The translations under genes and the position numbers were made by a program. From Pseudanabaena sp. lw0831 (GTDB taxonomy: Bacteria; Cyanobacteriota; Cyanobacteriia; Pseudanabaenales; Pseudanabaenaceae), in the NCBI RefSeq assembly GCF_016584665.1, contig NZ_BBJB01000051.1:1-64000 (forward strand): a stretch of DNA of 64,000 nt, written 5' to 3'. This document shows, piece after piece, positions 24,807 through 33,737 of the stretch; position 1 is the stretch's first letter; the number at the start of each line of letters is the position of its first letter. A model generated the notes under the pieces. The model saw only the letters and a program-made list of their open reading frames with translations. It did no database searches and was not told the DNA's origin.

Positions 24807-25907
24807 GTGGGCGTAACTAATCAGAAATTAGCAAAGAAACCTAAAATTGTACTGACTGGCGGCGGTACTGCTGGTCATGTTAGCCCAAATCTTGCCTTAA
24901 TTCCTAGTCTTGAAGCCGATGGCTGGGAAATTGTATATATTGGCTCTAATCATGGGCTTGAGAAACAACTGGTTGCCGAAGCTGGTATTCCCTATCACGG
25001 TATTTCGTCTGGAAAACTGCGACGTTACTTTTCTTGGCAGAACTTCATTGATCCTTTTAAAGTAATTAAAGGCATATTTGATGCTTATTTTGCGATCGCC
25101 AAAATCAAGCCCAAAGTTGTTTTTTCTAAGGGTGGCTTTGTCACTGTCCCCGTTATTTTTGCTAGTTGGCTGCAACGGATTCCTGTAATTATCCACGAGT
25201 CAGACTTTTCCTCAGGTCTAGCCAATCGCCTATCAATTCCTTTTGCAACTAAAGTCTGTGTTACATTTCCTGAGACTGCTAAGCATTTGGCGAAGTACGC
25301 TGCAAAGGTAAAACATACTGGCTTACCAATTCGCCCCGATATTCTCCAAGGGAATGTAGAGAAGGGAAGATCATTCTGTGGATTTAATGCCGATTTGCCA
25401 GTTCTATTTGTGGTTGGGGGCAGTACAGGCTCTGCGAAAATCAATCAAGCTGTCCGTTCAGTTTTAGATGCTCTTACGCAAAACTATCAAGTTGTTCATG
25501 CCTGTGGTAAAGGGAATCTAGACAGTAATCTTAAAGAACATCAGCGCTATCAGCAATTTGAATATTTAGGAACTGAACTTGCGGATATTTTAGCGATCGC
25601 GGATTTAGTTGTGTCGCGGTCTGGAGCAAATGCCGTATTTGAATTTTTGACTTTGCGAAAACCGAATTTGCTTATTCCTCTATCAAAATTATCCAGCCGT
25701 GGCGATCAGATTCTCAATGCCAAGTCTTTTCAAGCTCGTGGCTATAGTGCCGTTCTGTTTGAAGAAGATTTGACTAGTGAAAGCTTATTAGCGGCGATCG
25801 CAGATCTTAATATGCGTCGTGATGAATATATTCAGAATATGAACAAGAGCGAAGATGCTAATGCGATCGCGCAAATTGTCTCTTTGATTAAAGAATTCAG
25901 ATATTAA
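24807..25907 (+). CDS. murG: MurG, UDP-GlcNAc:lipid I N-acetylglucosaminyltransferase
   Basis: A 366-residue GT-B enzyme that converts lipid I to lipid II at the inner face of the membrane. Seen: TGGGTAGHVSPNLAL glycine loop near residue 20, FSKGGFVTVPV, HESDFSSGLANR and the donor-site line ADLVVSRSGANAVFEFL. The GTG start at 24807 has no obvious alternative close by. The sequence resembles Firmicute MurG more than usual cyanobacterial forms, so it may be a second, acquired copy; this needs a whole-genome check. Confidence 0.88.
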   Translation: MGVTNQKLAKKPKIVLTGGGTAGHVSPNLALIPSLEADGWEIVYIGSNHGLEKQLVAEAGIPYHGISSGKLRRYFSWQNFIDPFKVIKGIFDAYFAIAKIKPKVVFSKGGFVTVPVIFASWLQRIPVIIHESDFSSGLANRLSIPFATKVCVTFPETAKHLAKYAAKVKHTGLPIRPDILQGNVEKGRSFCGFNADLPVLFVVGGSTGSAKINQAVRSVLDALTQNYQVVHACGKGNLDSNLKEHQRYQQFEYLGTELADILAIADLVVSRSGANAVFEFLTLRKPNLLIPLSKLSSRGDQILNAKSFQARGYSAVLFEEDLTSESLLAAIADLNMRRDEYIQNMNKSEDANAIAQIVSLIKEFRY

Positions 25908-25913
25908 ATCAGA

Positions 25914-25946
25914 CATTAAAATTGTGGCGAAGCCACAATTTTAATG
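25914..25946. terminator. Hairpin terminator, 15-bp perfect arms, loop GAA
   Basis: CATTAAAATTGTGGC pairs with its complement; apex GCGAAGC. It sits between convergent murG and the cyclase gene. Confidence 0.85.
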
Positions 25947-25950
25947 CTGT

Positions 25951-27930
25951 TTACTCACGGCGGGTTGGTAACTGACCTTTTTTGAGGATGTCGATCACCG
26001 CAGTATGTCGCTTAAGATCGTTGTGGACTTGATCGTAAATTTCGCGATCACTACCTTTCAAACCAATCACACCATAGAGCCTTACATTGCCAACCCTACC
26101 TTTGAGCGCATGTTCACCAAAATCAACAACATCGATCTCATCCTTGACAATTTCGTAAAGCGAACCAGTAATTACAATATCTGTCTCAAGTTCCTTAGTC
26201 ATCCCTTCGACACGACTTGCCACGTTAACCGTATCACCGATTACCGCATATTCGAGACGGCGCGAGGAGCCAATATTGCCAACCGTTACTTCTCCGTAAT
26301 TAATGCCTATCCCATTTGAGAACGGGATTTTATTTTCAGTTTGCCACACCTTACGAAGTTCCATTAGGGCAAATCGCATATTTAGAGCCGCATGGATCGC
26401 ATTCATTGCATCGGCTTTCTCTCCCCGCGAGACAGGTGAGCCAAATTCAGCCATAATTGCATCGCCGATAAATTTATCAATTGTGCCTTGATATTCCAAA
26501 ATTGCGTCCACCATGCCGCCAAGATAAGTATTTAGTTGTTGGATTAGCAATTTCGCAGGAAGACGACTAGAAAGCGTAGTAAAGCCGCGAATATCTGAAA
26601 AGAGAACCGCAGCTTTAATTGTCCGTCCTTCCAATAGATCGCGAAAACTTTCGGGCTGGTTGACAATTTCTTCCACAATTGGCGCGGCGACATAACGCTC
26701 TAGGGTGCGCCGCAGCAAGATCTTGTCGATTTGGGCTGCAATAGAGCCTGTAGTTAAAAGTGCTATTCCATTTAAACTAATTGCGATCGCAGGAATTGCC
26801 ACTGGCAAAATCGTACTCGTGTAAATAAAGCTGACATATCCAATTCCAAACCAAGCGATCGCAATGATAAAAGCCGTTAATATCTGGGTAGTTGGACGCT
26901 TAAATCTGCATAGGATAACACCTGATATACCGACAAACAGCAGCGTAAAGATACCTTGCTGCATTGGATTAGCAAATAACCCAGCCATGCTTTTGCCTTG
27001 CATGAGCGTAGCGATCGCATTGGCGTGGATTTCCACCCCTGCCATTCTACCCATCGCTGAGTTTTGAATATCTTGTTTTGATGCAGCCGTTGCCCCAATC
27101 AGAACAATTTTATCTTTAAAAAATTTACCGCCTTGAAGTTGTTCGCTATTCCAATTGTATGGATCGATCACATAATAGAAGGGAATCTGTTGCTGAGCAT
27201 TTGTCCATGTATCTGCGCCACCAAAAAAATAAATTCCATCGCCCTTGGGCTTGGGATAACTAATCTTCGATACATTCAGACTTGAAGCGGCGAAAGTTGG
27301 CACAATCGGTAAACCACTATCTGCGGGCGGCTGCACCCCTAAACGATGAATACTATCAGTCACTTCAGGGCGAAAATTAATGAGTCCTAATGTATTTGGT
27401 TTTAATTGAAAAACCCCTTCAGGTGAGGCAAGCTGCATAATATTCGCTTCACCAATTTGCGTAAATTCATAACTAGCGGCAAATACTGCTCGCTCGCCAT
27501 ATTTAGCGATCGCTGCTTGGAATTTGCCATCATCAGCAGCCCCATGATCTCCAGGTGTCACGAATAAAATATCGAAGGAAACTACCTTAGCGCCAGCTTT
27601 AACTAGCTTTTCTAGCACTTGGGCATAGACTACACGTTTCCATGTGGTTGTGCGAAAGGGTTCTAAAAAGGGACGAGTTTTGGGATCATAAAATCCCCCT
27701 TGGCTTAATGAGAGATCATCGATCGCCAAAATCACAATATCTTTAGGCGGAGCAATCGGGCCACGCCAGTTAAAAAATGCTGATTGGGTCTGTCGTTCGA
27801 GACTTTGGACTTCATTTAGCTCCAAGCCCGTCGCGATCGCACTCAAAGCCGCGATCGCACCAATCAATGCATAGCCAATAAATTTGGGACTTGATAATGC
27901 TTTGAATTTCTTTTTAATATTGGCTTTCAT
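25951..27930 (-). CDS. CHASE2-domain class III adenylate/guanylate cyclase
   Basis: A 659-residue membrane receptor. One helix near the N-terminus (about residue 15-35) is followed by an extracytoplasmic CHASE2 sensor (about 40-330), three closely spaced helices (about 335-405) and a class III cyclase domain (about 440-620). The catalytic line VLFSDIRGFTTLSSRL carries the first metal Asp and IDKFIGDAIMAEFG the second; RRLEYAVIGDTVNVASR supplies the transition-state Asn/Arg. It should make cAMP (or cGMP) in response to an external cue. Confidence 0.93.
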   Translation of the reverse strand: MKANIKKKFKALSSPKFIGYALIGAIAALSAIATGLELNEVQSLERQTQSAFFNWRGPIAPPKDIVILAIDDLSLSQGGFYDPKTRPFLEPFRTTTWKRVVYAQVLEKLVKAGAKVVSFDILFVTPGDHGAADDGKFQAAIAKYGERAVFAASYEFTQIGEANIMQLASPEGVFQLKPNTLGLINFRPEVTDSIHRLGVQPPADSGLPIVPTFAASSLNVSKISYPKPKGDGIYFFGGADTWTNAQQQIPFYYVIDPYNWNSEQLQGGKFFKDKIVLIGATAASKQDIQNSAMGRMAGVEIHANAIATLMQGKSMAGLFANPMQQGIFTLLFVGISGVILCRFKRPTTQILTAFIIAIAWFGIGYVSFIYTSTILPVAIPAIAISLNGIALLTTGSIAAQIDKILLRRTLERYVAAPIVEEIVNQPESFRDLLEGRTIKAAVLFSDIRGFTTLSSRLPAKLLIQQLNTYLGGMVDAILEYQGTIDKFIGDAIMAEFGSPVSRGEKADAMNAIHAALNMRFALMELRKVWQTENKIPFSNGIGINYGEVTVGNIGSSRRLEYAVIGDTVNVASRVEGMTKELETDIVITGSLYEIVKDEIDVVDFGEHALKGRVGNVRLYGVIGLKGSDREIYDQVHNDLKRHTAVIDILKKGQLPTRRE

Positions 27931-28075
27931 TACATTTTTTCGATGTGCTCAATCAAAATTTTATACCAATTTTTAAAATCGCTAAAATATTCACAGATTT
28001 GAGATCGCCTTTCAGCCAAAACGCTTACACTAAATTTCTTGTACAATTAAAAGCGATCGCGATCGGCAAAGAAAT

Positions 28076-29239
28076 ATGAAACTTAAAAGAGTCTCTATCA
28101 AAGGTCTAAATAATAAAGTTGATTGTGATTTTGAATTTCACAATGACATAAATGTTGTCACTGGCATCAATGGCTGTGGAAAAACAACATTACTAAAAAT
28201 GCTTTGGTATGCAATTTCAGGAAATATCGAGCGTCTTGTATCTGAAATAAGTTTTGAATCATTTAACTTAGAAACAAGCTGTTTTAACCTATCTCTAAAC
28301 AGTAAAGATACTGTTGTTGAGTGGGAATATAATGGCAATGAGATTAAAAAAAATGGTCTTATTAATTTAGATTCATATAGTTCAGCACAAGAAATTGCAC
28401 CATTGCAATCACTGATAATAGAAAGTAATACATCATCTCTTTTCTTCCCAACTTTTAGAAGGATTGAGGGAGGATATTTAATGGCGAATTTTCAAACTAG
28501 TGGACGCATTGCAAAACCATTGCAATCTCTTAGCCCTCCTTTTAGAAGTGCATTTCCTTTAACAGTTAGCATATTACAGAGTGAAAGGAATAGTGATAAG
28601 GTAAGTATAAAAAGCGAATTTGATAAATTGTCCAAAAGTTTAAGTATTGCAGCACATAAATTTATATGTTCTATCTCAACTTACGATCTTGGTTTGTTAC
28701 TAGTTTCACGTTATGCTCATGCATCAGAAAAAACTAATGAGGAGTTTCTTAGATTTAGTACTTTAATGAGTAATCAAATCGAAGGTATTAAGTCTGATAT
28801 TCAAAGTGATCAACAAGAAGCTCTGACTATTCTCACTAAACTACAGCAAGCGAATAATGCTGTTAATAGTAAGCGTGATGAACTTCTTAAACCTTTTAAG
28901 ATTCTATCTGAACTAGTGATCAAAGTTTTACGCTATAAAGGTATTAAGCTTGATGACTTTGTCATTGGAGAGTCAACCGATGCAATTGATTCAAGATTGT
29001 TGTCGGCTGGTGAACAACAAATGCTGAGTTTCCTTTGCTATAACGCATTTTATGAAGACTCGGTAATATTCATTGATGAGCCTGAGTTGAGTCTACATGC
29101 AGATTGGCAGCGTAGATTATTCGCTAATTTGATGAAGCAACAGTCAAGTAATCAGTTTATTGTAGCCACACATTCTCCTTTCATTTACTCTAAGTACTCT
29201 GACAAGGAAATTATACTTTCTGAGGAGAAAGGTGAATGA
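28076..29239 (+). CDS. AAA/ABC-type ATPase of a PARIS-like defence pair (AriA-like)
   Basis: A 387-residue SMC/ABC-like ATPase. Walker A GINGCGKTT lies at residues 30-38, the signature LSAGEQQ near 315, Walker B VIFIDEPELSLHADWQ just after, and the switch THSPF near 365. This AAA_21-type layout pairs with a DUF4435 protein in the next gene, the composition of the PARIS anti-phage system (AriA plus AriB). The protein is at the short end for AriA. HIP1 is absent from both genes, which supports transfer. OLD-type nucleases are an alternative, but no TOPRIM is fused here. Confidence 0.75.
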   Translation: MKLKRVSIKGLNNKVDCDFEFHNDINVVTGINGCGKTTLLKMLWYAISGNIERLVSEISFESFNLETSCFNLSLNSKDTVVEWEYNGNEIKKNGLINLDSYSSAQEIAPLQSLIIESNTSSLFFPTFRRIEGGYLMANFQTSGRIAKPLQSLSPPFRSAFPLTVSILQSERNSDKVSIKSEFDKLSKSLSIAAHKFICSISTYDLGLLLVSRYAHASEKTNEEFLRFSTLMSNQIEGIKSDIQSDQQEALTILTKLQQANNAVNSKRDELLKPFKILSELVIKVLRYKGIKLDDFVIGESTDAIDSRLLSAGEQQMLSFLCYNAFYEDSVIFIDEPELSLHADWQRRLFANLMKQQSSNQFIVATHSPFIYSKYSDKEIILSEEKGE

Positions 29240-29988
29240 GTAAAGGTAAAGAACTTTCTGAACAAGAAATTGTAGATACCCTAAAAGAAACAAAATCGCT
29301 TCTAACAGTTTTAGTTGAAGGTAAAGATGATGCTTCAGTATACAGATATTTAGAGGATCAAATTAACGATCTAATTGATATTGATGATGTTGACGTTCTT
29401 ATATGTGGCGGAAGACCTAAGCTCCTCAATGTTTTTGAAAGAAGACATGAATTTAAAAATACGAAAACTGTATTTCTCGCAGACAAAGATATGTGGTTCT
29501 TTGTTGGTGTACCTAGAGAATACGAAAAAATAGTATTTACGGATGGATATTCAATAGAAAACGATCTCTATATCGAACCAAATTTCAATAGATTTTTGGA
29601 TAAAGGTGATGTGAAAAAATTTGATAATTTGATTATAGAGCTATCAACTTGGTTTGCATTTGAAGTCAATAGATATAAAGAAACTGGTGATTCTCAATGC
29701 GATATCCATGTAGACATAATATGTCCTAACAACACTCTATGTCCTGACTTTAAGCAAAGAATAAATTTTGTTAATCCCTCTCAAGAGGATGTAGATTTTA
29801 TTTATCATCAGTACATTAGAGCATTACGCGGAAAAAATTTATTTCAAGCTCTATTAAGATTTCTGACACGTAGAACTTCAAATTATAGTCAAGCCAATCT
29901 TCTTGAGCTTGGAGCAAGGGTGCTTGCTAACCCGCGCATGGACATACTGGTTAAAAGCATTGTTGATAGATTTCAAGAATATGGCTGA
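29236..29988 (+). CDS. DUF4435 TOPRIM-like effector of a PARIS-like pair (AriB-like)
   Basis: A 250-residue protein starting inside the ATPase stop (ATGA overlap), so the two are translationally coupled. The N-terminus has the TOPRIM glutamate line VLVEGKDDASVYRYL (E28) and the aspartate pair FLADKD (D83, D85), as in DUF4435. In PARIS the partner ATPase holds AriB until a phage trigger frees it to cut a host target. That function is known for relatives and inferred here. Confidence 0.75.
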   Translation: MSKGKELSEQEIVDTLKETKSLLTVLVEGKDDASVYRYLEDQINDLIDIDDVDVLICGGRPKLLNVFERRHEFKNTKTVFLADKDMWFFVGVPREYEKIVFTDGYSIENDLYIEPNFNRFLDKGDVKKFDNLIIELSTWFAFEVNRYKETGDSQCDIHVDIICPNNTLCPDFKQRINFVNPSQEDVDFIYHQYIRALRGKNLFQALLRFLTRRTSNYSQANLLELGARVLANPRMDILVKSIVDRFQEYG

Positions 29989-30066
29989 GTGGTTAACTAT
30001 GCATTAAATAAACACACTGATTTCAAAATCGCAAACCTCTTAAACAATATTTAGCATTTTCCCAAC

Positions 30067-30975
30067 ATGACCATTTTTGAAGTTTCTGTTCCTGCGACTA
30101 CAGGAAACCTTGGACCTGGATTTGATTGCCTCGGTGCAGCTCTCTCGCTTTATAACCGTTTTGAATTCTCTCTAGCCGATCGCTTAACAATCACCGCATC
30201 GGGTGAAGGCGCAGACAAGGTAGAGCGGGACGAGACAAACCTTGTGTATCAGGGTATTGCTAAGTTTTATCAGCATATCGATCGCAAAATTCCTGCGATC
30301 TCATTTCACACTGATACAGCCATCCCACTATCGCGAGGTTTGGGCAGTTCGGCAACCGCGATTGTCGGCGGTATTTTTGGGGCGAACCTGTTAGCTGGTT
30401 CGCCGCTCGATCGCATGGAGTTATTGGACTTAGCGATCGCGATGGAAGGACATCCTGACAATGTGGCTCCTGCGATGCTAGGCGGATGTCAACTGATGGC
30501 TTCAAATCAAGCAGGTGGCTTGGAATTTTGTGATTTGCAATGGCATCAAGATATTGCGATCGCAGTTGCAATTCCTGACTTTGAGCTATCGACTGCTGAG
30601 GCACGCAAGGTTTTGCCGAAACAATTTTCGATGCATGATGCAGTTTTCAACGCTTCCCATTTAGCATTGCTAACTCATGGGATTCAGACAGGGAATGCTA
30701 GTTGGCTTAAAGCAGGACTACAGGATCGCTTACATCAGCCCTATCGCCAAAGCTTGATTACAGGCATGGCAGATGTGCAAGCAGCCGCGATCGCAGCAGG
30801 AGCCTATGGCATGGTGATCAGTGGCGCAGGCCCAACACTACTTTCTTTAGCCCCAATGAGTACAATAGAATCAGTCGCCCAAGCAATGAAACAAGCATGG
30901 CAAGCAATTGGTGTAACGGCTATCACTAAATGTCTTCCGATCGCAAAAGATGGTACAACATTCAAAACTCGTTAG
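30067..30975 (+). CDS. thrB: Homoserine kinase
   Basis: A 302-residue GHMP kinase that phosphorylates homoserine in threonine synthesis. Seen: VPATTGNLGPGFDCLGAAL at the N-terminus, the GHMP ATP loop PLSRGLGSSATAIVGG near residue 90, and the C-terminal MVISGAGPTLLSL motif. Length is normal. It stands alone with a hairpin terminator just after the stop. Confidence 0.96.
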   Translation: MTIFEVSVPATTGNLGPGFDCLGAALSLYNRFEFSLADRLTITASGEGADKVERDETNLVYQGIAKFYQHIDRKIPAISFHTDTAIPLSRGLGSSATAIVGGIFGANLLAGSPLDRMELLDLAIAMEGHPDNVAPAMLGGCQLMASNQAGGLEFCDLQWHQDIAIAVAIPDFELSTAEARKVLPKQFSMHDAVFNASHLALLTHGIQTGNASWLKAGLQDRLHQPYRQSLITGMADVQAAAIAAGAYGMVISGAGPTLLSLAPMSTIESVAQAMKQAWQAIGVTAITKCLPIAKDGTTFKTR

Positions 30976-30991
30976 ATTTTGCGTGCAAACC

Positions 30992-31052
30992 CGAACCAAT
31001 AGATTTTTTAAAAGTGTTGCTTCACAACACTTTTAAAAAATCTATTGGTTCG
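30992..31052. terminator. Hairpin terminator, 28-bp perfect arms, loop CTTCA
   Basis: CGAACCAATAGATTTTTTAA... (30992-31019) pairs with 31025-31052. It follows thrB by 16 bp. Confidence 0.88.
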
Positions 31053-31096
31053 CTTGATCAAAAATTGCTATATTTGACCGACACTGTAGGAAACAT

Positions 31097-31384
31097 ATGT
31101 CTAAATTTCAATTTTTACTAATCTCTGCACTGATTTCCTCAGTGGTGCTGCTATTTGTTGGCAGTCGTGACGGAAATCCTTTTGACTCAGTATTCCCGAT
31201 CGCGGTGGTGATTGGCTTAGCGATCGTTGCTCAGAAGTATTTGTCTGAAAAAGTTTGGAGTCGCTTTGCGCGTTGGGTAAATGAGACGACAGGACGCAAA
31301 GTTTTTTATGTGCGATCGCCTCGTCAAAAAGTTGCCCCAGAACGCAAACTATTGCCACCTTCTAAGCTCAATCGCCTCAAATAA
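31097..31384 (+). CDS. Small conserved membrane protein
   Basis: A 95-residue protein with two hydrophobic helices (about 5-22 and 32-48) and a basic C-terminal tail (RSPRQKVAPERKLLPPSK) that probably faces the cytoplasm. I do not recognise the family. Flanked on both sides by hairpins, so it is likely a single-gene unit. Confidence 0.6.
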   Translation: MSKFQFLLISALISSVVLLFVGSRDGNPFDSVFPIAVVIGLAIVAQKYLSEKVWSRFARWVNETTGRKVFYVRSPRQKVAPERKLLPPSKLNRLK

Positions 31385-31412
31385 ATTTTTGCGCCTAGGG
31401 CGCGATTTAATA

Positions 31413-31465
31413 AAGAACCAGTTTCTTGTGGCGCGGCTTCGCCGCGCCACAAGAAACTGGTTCTT
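31413..31465. terminator. Hairpin terminator, 25-bp perfect arms, loop TTC
   Basis: AAGAACCAGTTTCTTGTGGC... pairs with 31441-31465; apex GCTTCGC. CTGGTTCTT recurs after the hairpin at 33492-33526. Confidence 0.88.
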
Positions 31466-31507
31466 CCCCTTGTATATTTGCATTTGCTAATAGCATAATC
31501 TTTGATC

Positions 31508-32515
31508 ATGACCAGCAGTTCCATTCCTAGTTATCAGAATCTTCATCATCCTTTACGAGTTGGCATAGTTGGCTCTGGCTTTGTTGCCAAGTTACGCACC
31601 GAAATCTTCAGTCAAGATCCACGCATTGTCCTGACAGCGATCGCAGGCAACCTCGAAAAAGCACAAGCAATTGCCCAAGAATTTGCGATCGCCAATGTGT
31701 ATCAATATTGGTCAGAACTAGTCATGCGTCCTGATATTGACCTCGTTGTGGTTTGTAATGTTAATCGAGACCATGCGGCGGTCGTTGGGCAAGCTTTGCG
31801 ATCGGGAAAGCATGTGATTGTGGAATATCCTCTATCATTTAGTCTCCCTGAAGCTGAGGGATTGGTAAAACTTGCCCAGCAACAGAACTTAATGCTGCAT
31901 GTCGAACATATTGAGCTATTAGGCGGTGTGCATCAATTAGTGATGGAACATTTAGCTAAAGTTGGCACTCCATTCTATGCGAGATATTCCACTAAAAGTC
32001 CACAGCGTCCCGCTCCAGACAAATGGACATACAAGCCAGATTTGTTTGGATTTCCGTTAACAGCAGCAGTTTCACGCCTCAATCGGATCATCGTTCTTTT
32101 CGGAAAGGTGAAGTCTGTCTCTTGTCAGTTACGCTATAGTGGCGACAATTTGCCGCGTCATTTTACTTCCTGTGTCTGTAATGCCCAACTTCAGTTTGAG
32201 AATGGAGTTATTGCCGATGTCAGCTATAGTAAAGGCGAAAACTTTTGGCAGCCAGAGCGGATTATGGAGTTACAAGGTAGTGACGGAGCGCTGATTTTTT
32301 CTGGAGATCAGGGGAAATTAATTACGGCGGATGGAACATTGGAGCTTGACGCAGGGACGACCAGAGGTTTGTTTAAGAAAGATACCGAAAACGTTCTTTT
32401 GCATCTGTTTACAGGTAAGCCGCTTTATACCAGCCATGAGAGTATTTTGCATTCCCTTACAGTTGCCAATGCTGCGGAAAAGTCAGCGATCGCAAATCAA
32501 ACAGTCACTCTATAA
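31508..32515 (+). CDS. bvdR: Biliverdin reductase (Gfo/Idh/MocA fold)
   Basis: A 335-residue NAD(P)H-dependent reductase matching cyanobacterial BvdR. The Rossmann start is RVGIVGSGFVAKLR; diagnostic lines are HVEHIELLGGVHQLV, FYARYSTKS, FGFPLTAAVSRLNR and RGLFKKDTENVL. BvdR reduces biliverdin IX-alpha to bilirubin and is needed for normal phycobilisome assembly in Synechocystis, which fits the cpc genes in the same window. ATG 31508 was preferred to a TTG two codons upstream. Confidence 0.9.
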   Translation: MTSSSIPSYQNLHHPLRVGIVGSGFVAKLRTEIFSQDPRIVLTAIAGNLEKAQAIAQEFAIANVYQYWSELVMRPDIDLVVVCNVNRDHAAVVGQALRSGKHVIVEYPLSFSLPEAEGLVKLAQQQNLMLHVEHIELLGGVHQLVMEHLAKVGTPFYARYSTKSPQRPAPDKWTYKPDLFGFPLTAAVSRLNRIIVLFGKVKSVSCQLRYSGDNLPRHFTSCVCNAQLQFENGVIADVSYSKGENFWQPERIMELQGSDGALIFSGDQGKLITADGTLELDAGTTRGLFKKDTENVLLHLFTGKPLYTSHESILHSLTVANAAEKSAIANQTVTL

Positions 32516-32516
32516 C

Positions 32517-32559
32517 CAGAAAGCAAAAAGGGGTGCTTCGCGCCCCTTTTTGCTTTCTG
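32517..32559. terminator. Hairpin terminator, 20-bp arms, loop TTC
   Basis: CAGAAAGCAAAAAGGGGTGC pairs with 32540-32559 (one G-T). It follows the bvdR stop directly. Confidence 0.88.
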
Positions 32560-32652
32560 AGTTTAATTTTTAAGAATTTCAACGTTTTGCAGCGATCGCC
32601 TTGTAATTAAGCTTTACTCAAGATATAGCAACTTTATTCAAAATCTAAAAAT

Positions 32653-33486
32653 ATGTATCAACAAGTGTTATTGGCTGTAGATGGTTCGGGGCGATCGCGC
32701 GAAATGATGAATATGCTGCTAGCCCTGCCTAGTATGCAAACTTTACAAATTAACGTACTGCATGTAATCCCCAACTCAACTAACTCGGAAGCGGTTACAG
32801 AATATCGCATTGCGGGTGAAAAGATTGTCGAAAGAGAAGTAAAAAGTTTGCGTTTGACATCAGGTAATACTACCGTATCGATGCTCAAAGAAGGCGAACC
32901 CAAAGATATTGTGTGCAAAGTAGCTGAAGATCTGAAGCCCGACTTAATGATCATGGGATCTCGTGGTATGGGTCGATTGCAAGCAATTTTGGCAAACTCA
33001 GTCAGTCAGTATGTTTTTCAATTGTCTGACGCACCAATGTTGCTGATCAAAGACGATGTGTACATCAAAACCATTCGTAGTGTCATGGTTTCCGTCGATG
33101 GCTCAGCTTCATCTAACAACTGCCTTGATCTTGCCACTAAAATCGTCAGCGGTGCGAAGGATGTGGAAATCTTCTTGGTAAGGGTGGTTAAGCGCAAGGA
33201 AGATGCCAATGTCAACACCGATCCTGTCTTAGTTGAAGCTAGCGCCAAACTCAAACGGATGAATATTCCATCACGCTCCTTTATTAGTTCTGGTGACATT
33301 GGCAAAGAAATCTGCAAACTTGCTGACGAGTCTAATACTAGTCTCTTGATGATTGGCTCCCCCGATCGCCGCCCTTCGATCGCCCGTAGTTTACCCGATC
33401 TTGATCGCTTGTTAGGTTCCTCAGTATCTGACTATGTGCGCGTTAATGCCACAGTCCCAGTGTTGCTAACTCGCACCATAGAGTAA
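32653..33486 (+). CDS. Tandem universal stress protein
   Basis: A 277-residue protein of two UspA domains (1-135 and 140-277). Domain 1 has the ATP-binding line GSRGMGRLQAILANSVSQYV (G2xG9xG-S type). In domain 2 it reads GSPDRRPSIARSLP then LLGSSVSDYV and is partly altered, so only the first may bind nucleotide. Tandem USPs respond to stress and nutrient limits; specific role unknown. Confidence 0.92.
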   Translation: MYQQVLLAVDGSGRSREMMNMLLALPSMQTLQINVLHVIPNSTNSEAVTEYRIAGEKIVEREVKSLRLTSGNTTVSMLKEGEPKDIVCKVAEDLKPDLMIMGSRGMGRLQAILANSVSQYVFQLSDAPMLLIKDDVYIKTIRSVMVSVDGSASSNNCLDLATKIVSGAKDVEIFLVRVVKRKEDANVNTDPVLVEASAKLKRMNIPSRSFISSGDIGKEICKLADESNTSLLMIGSPDRRPSIARSLPDLDRLLGSSVSDYVRVNATVPVLLTRTIE

Positions 33487-33491
33487 CCAAA

Positions 33492-33526
33492 TTTTTTGTA
33501 GCGCGGCTTCGCCGCTCTACAAAAAA
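33492..33526. terminator. Hairpin terminator, 16-bp arms, loop TTC
   Basis: TTTTTTGTAGCGCGGC pairs with GCCGCTCTACAAAAAA (one mismatch). ACTGGTTCTT just after it matches the outer arm of the 31413 hairpin. Confidence 0.8.
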
Positions 33527-33536
33527 CTGGTTCTTT

Positions 33537-33575
33537 AAAAAGGAAATCGACCGCTACGCGGTCGATTTCCTTTTT
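33537..33575. terminator. Second hairpin, 18-bp perfect arms, loop TAC, T8 tail
   Basis: AAAAAGGAAATCGACCGC pairs with 33558-33575, followed by more T. Stacked 11 bp after the previous hairpin. Confidence 0.88.
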
Positions 33576-33737
33576 TTTGGTTTAGTCAAGATGTTCAGTA
33601 AAATGTCTGATGCTACGAATTGATGATTTGGGTTACGGTTGAGCAAGTTTTTCAGGCTCTGATTGATATATGTCATTGTTCTCATTACGATCGCAGATCA
33701 ATTATTCGCCCTCAAAATTTAGTGATAAATAAAATTG

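Noticed and set aside
28076-29988. Gabija or OLD-type defence system
   Set aside because: The ATPase has no fused TOPRIM domain and no UvrD-like helicase follows; the partner is DUF4435, which fits PARIS better.
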